From assembly GCF_047663525.1 (NCBI RefSeq), contig NC_092599.1, positions 25,415,501 to 25,479,500 of the forward strand: 64,000 bases of DNA, given 5' to 3'. Positions 27,916 through 36,142 of the stretch are shown here, piece by piece. Within the stretch, counting starts at the first letter, position 1. Each line of letters starts with the position of its first letter. Under the pieces are notes generated by a model, which saw only the letters and a list, made by a program, of their open reading frames with translations, had not been told where the DNA came from and did no database searches. Origin of the DNA: Anas platyrhynchos. Taxonomy: Eukaryota > Chordata > Aves > Anseriformes > Anatidae. Position numbers and translations under genes: made by a program.

Positions 27916-29434
27916 CTAGAGAAATATCAAATTTTAAAACGTGATTAACAAGAGAGTCTTTTTAGAAATAATTCCCAACTAAGTTCCATTTCAGTGTTAA
28001 AAAACAGGACAAACTTTCAAAGATCAAATTTGTAATTCTTCATGGTCCAATCTGCACATACCACCAGTAGTGAAGAAAGCAACATCCACACCACATATTA
28101 AGAAGAAATATAAAGAAAATGGGAGCCATGGTGTACAGCCTATGGATCTTTTTTTTTTTTTTTTTCCAGAAAATACCTAGATCTTCTCATTGATCCTCTT
28201 GTACATTCCTCAGTTAAGTCAGGTGTGGGAAAGAATTGTGAATGAAAACAAATGTCAAAGCTTTTGTTTACACTTAGCTCTTTTTTTTTTTTAGCATCCA
28301 TTTTAACCACAAATATGCCCAATTCTCCCTTTTTTGAATCTTTCAAATATTCTAACTATTCACTGCTGATAGTTAAGACGCTTTAGTTCACCTGTACTTA
28401 AACACCTGTCCTGCAATGTCCAGGAATGTATCCAATACGTGCTACATTTCATCGAATTGGAAAAAAATAATTGTGAAACTCAAGATAGTAATCTTTTAAT
28501 ATTTGTTGTTATTATTAGTCCACAATATAATTTAATACCAGTACATACCATTAAAATATAAGCAAAAACAGACAAAAGAAACTGCAACAAAGGAAAATTG
28601 AAGCGACAATTACTTGTAACAGTCAAAAACCTGCGTGCCTTGAAAAAGAAACCAAGGAATGTGTCTTTTTTCCCCTTCACTGGAAATCTGTAATATAATT
28701 AAATATTTTCCAGCAGATTCTGAAAAAAAAACCAACACTGAGGCTTTGAAGCTGAGTATAAAACAAATGTTTTCAGAAAATAACACTGTTACTGAGCATG
28801 ACCTGTGAGAAAACAATATGGGGCAAACTATAACCGCCATTTAAATATAAGTAGCATACTCTATGGATACAACAAGCATCCTGATCATCATGTAAGTCCT
28901 CTATGAATACTTCAGTTTGCACAAAAGAGAAAGAGAAAGAAAGATTTTACTGAGACTAGGAAGCAGATGATTTTAATCATACTCAAGACCATCAGAACTG
29001 CAATTCACTGAAGGAGCAACGGTCAAAAGAGTTTAGGCAGCAATTTGCTTGTCAGCATTTAGGTCAGATTTAAGTCAAGTGAGAAGAAAACTTTAACTTT
29101 GTATTCTTGTGAACCACTGTCTCAGCGTGCCTTTAAGAACAGAGAAAATACTCCTTTAATTAACACTTTCAAAAATAACTAACTCTAAAGTCTTTAATAC
29201 TGCAAAAGCTCTGAGAGACTAAATTTCATGTACTAGAAAACGAAGCAGAAAGTATTTACAACCATTCACACAATTCTTGTCTTAAAGAAACAAAATCAGC
29301 AATTTTGCAAACAACTTGTTCAAACATTTAAAATTGTTGACTGTAACTTGCAAAGCTACTTATAAACTTGACTGTACTGCTTGACTACTTGACTGTAACT
29401 CGTAAAGCTAGTAACAGGAAATAATTAATCTTGC

Positions 29435-29554
29435 CTGGGTTTTTAGCAATTCGTTATTTTCCCTCAGAGAGTTAAGCGATGACCTCAGTTCGTTATTTTC
29501 ATCAGTCATTTTTCTCAAGGTTTCTCTCAGTTGGCTCATTTTTGTCTCATGCTG
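29435..29554 (-). CDS. CCDC138: Array exon 18, short form, first exon of the array in transcript order
   Basis: This 120-nt, phase 0/0 exon is open. On the minus strand it is the array copy nearest the upstream chimeric gene, about 1.8 kb after exon 7. If exon 7 were spliced onward from its apparent phase-0 donor, this exon would be the in-frame acceptor. Confidence 0.6.
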
Positions 29555-30116
29555 CTAGAGAAATATCAAATTTTAAAACGTGATTAACAAGAGAGTCTTT
29601 TTAGAAATAATTCCCAACTAAGTTCCATTTCAGTGTTAAAAAACAGGACAAACTTTCAAAGATCAAATTTGTAATTCTTCATGGTCCAATCTGCACATAC
29701 CACCAGTAGTGAAGAAAGCAACATCCACACCACATATTAAGAAGAAATATAAAGAAAATGGGAGCCATGGTGTACAGCCTATGGATCTTTTTTTTTTTTT
29801 TCCAGAAAATACCTAGATCTTCTCATTGATCCTCTTGTACATTCCTCAGTTAAGTCAGGTGTGGGAAAGAATTGTGAATGAAAACAAATGTCAAAGCTTT
29901 TGTTTACACTTAGCTCATTTTTTTTTTTTAGCATCCATTTTAACCTCAAATATGCCCAATTCTCCCTTTTTTGAATCTTTCAAATATTCTAACTATTCAC
30001 TGCTGATAGTTAAGACGCTTTAGTTCACCTGTACTTAAACACCTGTCCTGCAATGTCCAGGAATGTATCCAATACGTGCTACATTTCATCGAATTGGAAA
30101 AAAATAATTGTGAAAC

Positions 30117-30423
30117 TCAAGATAGTAATCTTTTAATATTTGTTGTTATTATTAGTCCACAATATAATTTAATACCAGTACATACCATTAAAATATAAGC
30201 AAAAACAGACAAAAGAAACTGCAACAAAGGAAAATTGAAGTGACAATTACTTGTAACAGTCAAAAACCTGCGTGCCTTGAAAAAGAAACCAAGGAATGTG
30301 TCTTTTTTCCCCTTCACTGGAAATTTGAAATATAATTAAATATTTTCCAGCAGATTCTGAAAAAAAAAAACAACACTGAGGCTTTGAAGCCGAGTATAAA
30401 ACAAATGTTTTCAGAAAATAACA
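30117..30423. repeat. Partial last unit and right edge of the array
   Basis: The unit continues normally through its A tract (now 11-12 A) and gaagccgagtataaaac, then diverges right after ttcagaaaataaca at about 30423. The flank beyond does not obviously match the unit. The single-base change gaagtgacaatt near 30237 is private to this partial copy. Confidence 0.85.
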
Positions 30424-31374
30424 TTCCATTTCTCAGAAACCGTGAGAATCTTCTATGTGAAAATAGCTTTTTGTTCAGAAGTGTTGTCTTCTGCACTAGG
30501 AATTCAACCATCCACTACATTTTCTTAAGCGTCACTCTCAGACTGTTATCATGCTGCAAAAAGGACTTAAGCGGTAAATATAGAAATGATCTCATCAACA
30601 AAGAAAATGCTACAGATCGGCTCCAAACGGAGTGCTCAATTACTTCCATTGAAAAGGCCAAACCTTTAGAGTTAACCAAGCCTAGGAAAAGCTTGCCCAG
30701 CTTGGGATGGAACAGGAGCAAGGTGGCTTGAAATTGACCATAAACTTTCAAAACAGTCAGGGACAGCAGAATTATAAGTGAAAGGTTTTGAGAGGAAATA
30801 AAAAAGAATTAATATTCTCAATTTCTCCAAACCACATTACACAATGCTTTATAAGGCTTGCATATTTGGGGTTTTGACAATAATTTCACAGTTCTTCAGG
30901 GATTTGGCAATAATTTCACAGACCACAGGGCTGTTGTAGGTGGTGCCAGGATGTCTAAACCATCCAATTCCATTATCAAATCGGGTACCATCTGTATCAT
31001 AATAAAGTGCATCACTTCATTCCTGCCAAATGTTTGTCTAGTCTGTTCCGAAGACCTGCAAATACTGGAAGCACCAGTCTTACTGACCTCTCTAACCCAG
31101 TGGTTAACTGCTTCATTTTAATCTAGTTTTCCCAAATTTCAACAGTAATCTGTACCTACACATCCCACAATTCATTGCACCATTCTGAACTGGAAACCAC
31201 ACCAAACTCACTAACAACAGTTTGGCACTTTTTATGCTAAATCTTTCATTTGGGGGTTTCAAACACTTTAAAGAAATAAGCATTATATCCAGCAAACATA
31301 TGATGGCTTAAGAAAACTACAAGCAAGTTAAAATGTATGGGGAGCAATAAGAATCACTAAGTAAGTTATTGTAC
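30424..31374. other. Unique spacer between the array and chimera exon 7
   Basis: This AT-rich DNA has no supported exon or RNA gene. On the minus strand it would be the 3' flank of the predicted chimera, or the intron joining it to the array. No AATAAA was seen here on the minus strand; an ATTAAA variant lies near 31118. A stretch around 31020-31125 vaguely recalls a CR1-type LINE and is listed separately. The open frames here have no recognisable content. Confidence 0.6.
31020..31125. mobile_element. Possible decayed CR1-like LINE fragment
   Basis: Phrases such as tgtctagtctgttccgaaga and ctaacccagtggttaact recall avian CR1 LINE sequence as I remember it. The match is short and decayed, so it is only a suggestion. 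A repeat-library search with bird CR1 consensus sequences would settle it. Confidence 0.25.
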
Positions 31375-31533
31375 TTTTTTCATAGTTCCAAGTACTGCCT
31401 AAATGTCTTCATCAGCATCTTTTATTGCAGCGAAAGCTGCTTCACATCTGTGAAGCAATTTTTCTCGCTCAACTAGAGCACGTTCTCGTCTCTCAAGTTC
31501 CAGTGCATATTTCTCCTGTGCTGAATGCTCCCT
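31375..31533 (-). CDS. CCDC138: Chimera exon 7: CCDC138-like coiled coil with in-frame stop
   Basis: After the acceptor ggtatag the exon reads REHSAQEKYALELERRERAL, then VEREKLLHRCEAAFAAIKDA and DEDI, then TAG at 31401-31399. The text ERRE...EREKLL.R.EAAFAAIK is the CCDC138 coiled coil as I remember it. Reading on 24 nt past the stop reaches ATG AAA AAA followed by gtacaa at 31374, a weak but phase-0 donor. That gives a 159-nt exon that would join the array exons (starting QHE) in frame, just as in CCDC138. The stop therefore looks like a later mutation that closes the frame before the array. Confidence 0.65.
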
Positions 31534-34500
31534 CTATACCAAGGAAAAAAAATGTTGAAACGCCTTTGAAACACATGAAATTACCGATTTATAGTGAACT
31601 AGAATTCTTTCCTCTGCAGATATGCTTAGGTTTTGTTTTTAATTATAGTGTTACACAATAGCTGACTAATTAGAAGTATCCTAATGGCCATCTACATTCA
31701 ATTGGATTTGCGGCAGGACTGCTTGGCCTTCCAAAATGCAGAATTCAACTCTGCATGGCTGTTCAAGTAACAGCATAGACAATTAAAAGTAGGATTTTGT
31801 TTCCAGAAGTTTTGGATAATGCTATTATCTGTAAGACAAAAGAGTCCAGTGCCCTAAACACTAGATTGCTGTATTGTTTCTTCAGTTAGTGGAAAGCACC
31901 TCTAGGAAAGTGGTGAGAAAAAAGATACGCACAATTCTTTTGATCTTGGATGGTGCAAAAGACAGTCCCAGCAGGAAATCTAGCAGAAGCACAGAAGCTG
32001 TTACAGAATAAAACCAATGCAGGTTTGGGAGCTCTTTAGTTAGTGGCCCAAGCCTGCTGGTGGATAAACTATTGGGAGTCACCAGCAGCAGAAAAGTAAA
32101 GGCAGAAGGGATGGTCTTCACAGAAGATCAAGTCAAGAGGGCAAGTGCTCTTGAATGCCCAGAGTGAAGAGCATAGTTTCAGGTGCTGTCAGGAAAAGCA
32201 GTGCTTGCAGGTGTTTCTCTCCATGCCAACACCGCATCACAAGACACAACTCTTGGAATAATAGCACTGTGTTCAAACTCCCTTCAGCAGAGCAAATCTC
32301 TGATCTAACCACTACCCATGTCATTACCAAGTCAGTGAACTAATTTAGGGGAAGAGGTGGATGATGACAGTGATATAGTTAGTAATTTCTGAATTCTCTG
32401 TCAAAAGTGAGAATCTTTGTAACATTACTGATCATTACAAAATGTCTGAGGCCATTACAGTTCCTACCTGGAGATTCTGACGGGCGACTTGCAGTTCGCT
32501 ATTACTCTGACTTTTACCCAAATGGGATGGTAAGGTGTTATCTGTGGAGAAAAAGAACACACTTTACATTAAAAATATAGTCTTAAATAAATAAAGACTG
32601 CTTATCCAAACCAGCGAAAGTGTATTTTAAGCGTTTACAGCGACCAGCATAAAGCAAGACATATTGAAATGAAAAAGTAATCTCCTAAAGAATTACGGAG
32701 AAATGCTCAAAGTTTTGTTCCATGACTTGTTTGAATCAATCTATGCACGGACTGAAACATGAGGTAGCCAAAGTTTCCTTTTTGTTATGGCTTCAGGAAA
32801 GTGATTAACTGCTGAATAGACCCAGACCTCTCCTATTTCCCGTTGAGTGAAACACTTCAGAACTGCAATTTAACAAATTGCTACTGAGTAAATTAAGAGG
32901 AATTTAGTTGTATACAATGAGAGTTGATGTACAATAGTCACAGTTTCTCTGTTAAGAATTTAGTTTAGAATAAAGAGAAGCCAGTCCACCATTTAGGGAA
33001 CCTGAGCACTTTCATTTCTGATAAAGGCTGCCTCACACTCGACTCTAAAAATACTAATAGATACGCCTCTTGCTCGAATATTTAGTCCTACCTAACCGAC
33101 TACATTAGCAATGAGCGTGAGCACCCATATAGCCCCAATGCAAATTCCTTTTTGTCATTCCTGGTCCTCCCTTGTTCTGTCTTGAAGACCCAAGTGTACA
33201 TCTTTGGCACAAATGACGATAACACAAACATTACTGCCCATTGTTCCAAACCAGTATTAGTCCGACACTGCCATTATTACAGAGCTGAATTCATTCTTAG
33301 GTGGTTAGAAACACATTCGGAGCCTGTATTCATAGGTCACATAGGAAGACAGACCTGCCTTCCCATTGACGCTTACCGATGTCCAAACACAAAGAGCTAA
33401 ACAGGCAGCAGCAAATGAAAATGGATCAGAACAGACTAGAGAACACAGAAAGGATAGAAGTAGGGAAGTATGTGACAGATTCTTAAGAACCAAGCATAAC
33501 AATACTGCTTCTCAGCAACATGTTACAGCATAAATTGGAACTCCTTACATATTCACTCCTCTTTTGGAGTGATTAGGGCCATACTAGCTGTTCAGTGTTG
33601 CTATCTGTCTTCTTACTGCAATACGAAGTATTTCTAGAAGAACCTCTGGTACAGACAGTCATGTTTATGCTGAGTTTCAGAGAGTAACGCCTCTTACCAA
33701 CATCATATTTATGAAGTTCCGCTAGCGATGGTGCTTTACAATCCAGCAACTGCTCCTATTGAACATGAAGGCAACACATTAATATTTCATCTTGCATGTG
33801 GGCCTTTTCAACAACTACATTAACAGACAACTCTTGCCTCCACCACACAAACTACATTACTTAAACTATTAAAGCTGAAAAGCTTCCAGTTATTACGAAG
33901 CTTAATGAAACACTCAAACATTTAAAATAGGGAAAAAAAATCAGAATTTGTCTCTTATGGATGGCATGTTCAGCTTGTGAAACCATTTGGTTCAAAGGCA
34001 GCATACCCTGCCACAGAATAGCCTGTCTAAAACAAACATCTTAAGACTAAGTGTCATTGCTGCTGTGTTACACAAAACTAATACCTGTGCAAAAGTCAGA
34101 CTGTGCGACTGAAGGCTTTTACGCAACAATCGAGAGTTAGAGCATTCCTTACTTTCTGCTCTATTTAATCCAAATTTAGAAAACAAACAAGCAGCATAGA
34201 GGGCAAGGAAGTCTGAGTTCTCAGGCCTGATACCTTCCTGCCAGTCACACAATAAATAGAGAACTGCCTACCTAGTCTTAACTTCTTGGATGTGACTACT
34301 AACATGATTTTCCTGCATTTTTGAAGACTGTCAACCCTGAAACCTTGACAAGTGTACGAAAGCCTGCAGTTGCAGTTTTCTTGAAAGCTAGACCGAAGTG
34401 TCAAATGGCAGAGAAATTAACATTTCTTTAAATAGAAGAATAGGAAATCTAGAAAAATAGAATACATTCTAGAAGAATTACATCTAAAGAATATTAATTC

Positions 34501-36100
34501 CATTAGATTTAATACTCAAGATTCTAAAATAATTTAGCCAGGAAGTTTTACAGAAGATGACACGGGAAAAGTGCTCCTCCAGTCAGACGCTAGAAGCTTC
34601 TGAACGTCACAGAACAGAGGTTGGAAATTGGCATTTACCTTCAACTTGTAAACAGCAGGGCTTCCAGGAAACAACTTAGCAGATTTTTCAACCCAGTATT
34701 TTGCTCTTTCATCAGTGACGGCATTATTGCACAGTAACTCCGCTATCTTCAGTACTAGATCTTTCTGCATTGGGTTCAACTCCACAGAACGCTAGTTTTC
34801 CCCATGCACGCACACCGGAAAAAAAGGCAGGAAAAAAAAGGTAACTTGATCTTGCAATCCACACAGAATGGGAAAGAAAATTATAACAGTCATTGAAAAG
34901 ACACAGGTATTCAAATTAGACAGATCTATTAGTAAATACTTTTTGAATGAGTTAAGAAAGACCTCAGTTGCTAAATGCATCACTAGTCTACAGCACCCAG
35001 ATACATCTGCTGCAACTCAAAAGAGCAAAAATTCAGAAAAGAAAGAATTTCCAAGGGAAAAAACGCAGAAGCCAGCTACTCTGCCCCCACCACCAGCTAT
35101 ACGCAGGCAGCTGGACTCTTACGTACCTTTAGTCTAACTCCATATAGACATTTTTGAAGAAATATATAATTAAGTCACACCCTACGACAAGCTGGGATGT
35201 ATTGGCAACAAAACTTTTGAGCACATCCTCTCCCTCCCCAAAACCTGAACAAAGGCATTCTGATGGTGAATTTTTCATTGGGCAATCATATAAATAAATG
35301 TCAATTATGTTCGCCCTGCCCCATCTCACACCCCCCCAAACAAAACCCCCCAAAAAAGCAATAAATACGAACAACTAGAAAACACCCTAGGTCTAGTCTT
35401 CCAGTAGCAACTAGATTACTGCTGTCACCTGAGCCCTTGCTAAGAATCTGTCACTGCTGTCAAATTCCCTATCCAAAGGGCAATGTAAGATATGGAAAGA
35501 ATTTAGTAGCAGCTAGCACAAAGACCCAGTCTAGGTCACAAAAGAATCATTATAAAAAAAAATACTGATGAAGCAAAACACATCAAATGAAGAATCCCCT
35601 CTGCAGTACGTCATATACACCTTTGGCAACAGAAAACATACATATTACACTTTTTCCACAAACATGTTTTCTTCTATGCATTTAAGAAAAGTCCAGAACA
35701 GAATGATTTTAAAAGTCCCTTTACAATGGATTAAAGCAGGACATCGGAGGTCGGTGGAGTACTTACCCTGTAACATCCAAAAGCTTCTTCTATGTTGTCC
35801 TCAGCTTCATAAATTTGTCCAAGAAATCTGTGTGCTCTCGCATCTCTCTTTTGCACACTGAGGTATGTAAATATATACCTATGGAGCAGGAAAAAAAGGA
35901 TCAATATTCCTCAATAATACGAGTCCCTCTGTCCTCCCCCGCCCCCCCCCAGTGTCCACGGAAGCGGGGCAGGAATTTAACATGTGATACAGGAAATGCA
36001 GTCATGCTTGGTTCCAGATACCTGGTCTGGACCTTAAAGTACAGAACATTATTTTTACATGTACAGACGCTACTTATTTGCCACCAAGTATTGGTATTTA

Positions 36101-36142
<42 letters not shown>

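Larger units (their letters stand above)
18669..28602. repeat. Two copies of a 4967-bp, three-unit higher-order repeat
   Basis: Spacings of 1637, 1635 and 1695 bp recur twice (18669/20306/21941 and 23636/25273/26908), giving a period of 4967 bp. Shared markers include gtctttttt for gtctatttt at 18721 and 23690, the diverged exon at 19494 and 24461, and the extra A replacing a C in the A tract (aaaaaaaaaacaac) at 20420 and 25386. The cgaagcag change near 19298, 20938, 24267 and 25904 fits the same pattern. A three-unit block was therefore duplicated after the single units had diverged. Confidence 0.9.
1..30423 (-). repeat. Tandem array of ~1.7-kb exon-containing units (about 18 copies)
   Basis: The same sequence recurs at 1695 bp (most units), 1635-1637 bp (short-exon units) or 1696-1702 bp spacing. 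A common landmark lies at 76, 1771, 3466, 5103, 6803, 8498, 10193, 11888, 13583, 15278, 16974, 18669, 20306, 21941, 23636, 25273, 26908, 28610 and 30247; the last unit is partial. The array enters from the left edge and ends at about 30423, where the sequence departs from the unit. Each unit is AT-rich intron-like DNA around one minus-strand coiled-coil exon. Length differences come from a 63-bp duplication inside the exon and from poly-T tracts. Copies differ at only a few positions, so the array is young or homogenised. Other small open frames in each unit, including a hydrophobic 66-aa and a 76-aa frame, lie in the intron part and show no gene-like features. Confidence 0.97.

Noticed and set aside
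1-30423. CRISPR-like or centromeric satellite reading of the array
   Set aside because: Units are 1.7 kb with an open spliced-type exon, and there are no short spacers. The period is also far from typical satellite monomers.
30384-30731. 115-aa plus-strand frame at the array edge
   Set aside because: No similarity, splice context or composition suggests coding. It straddles the array boundary.
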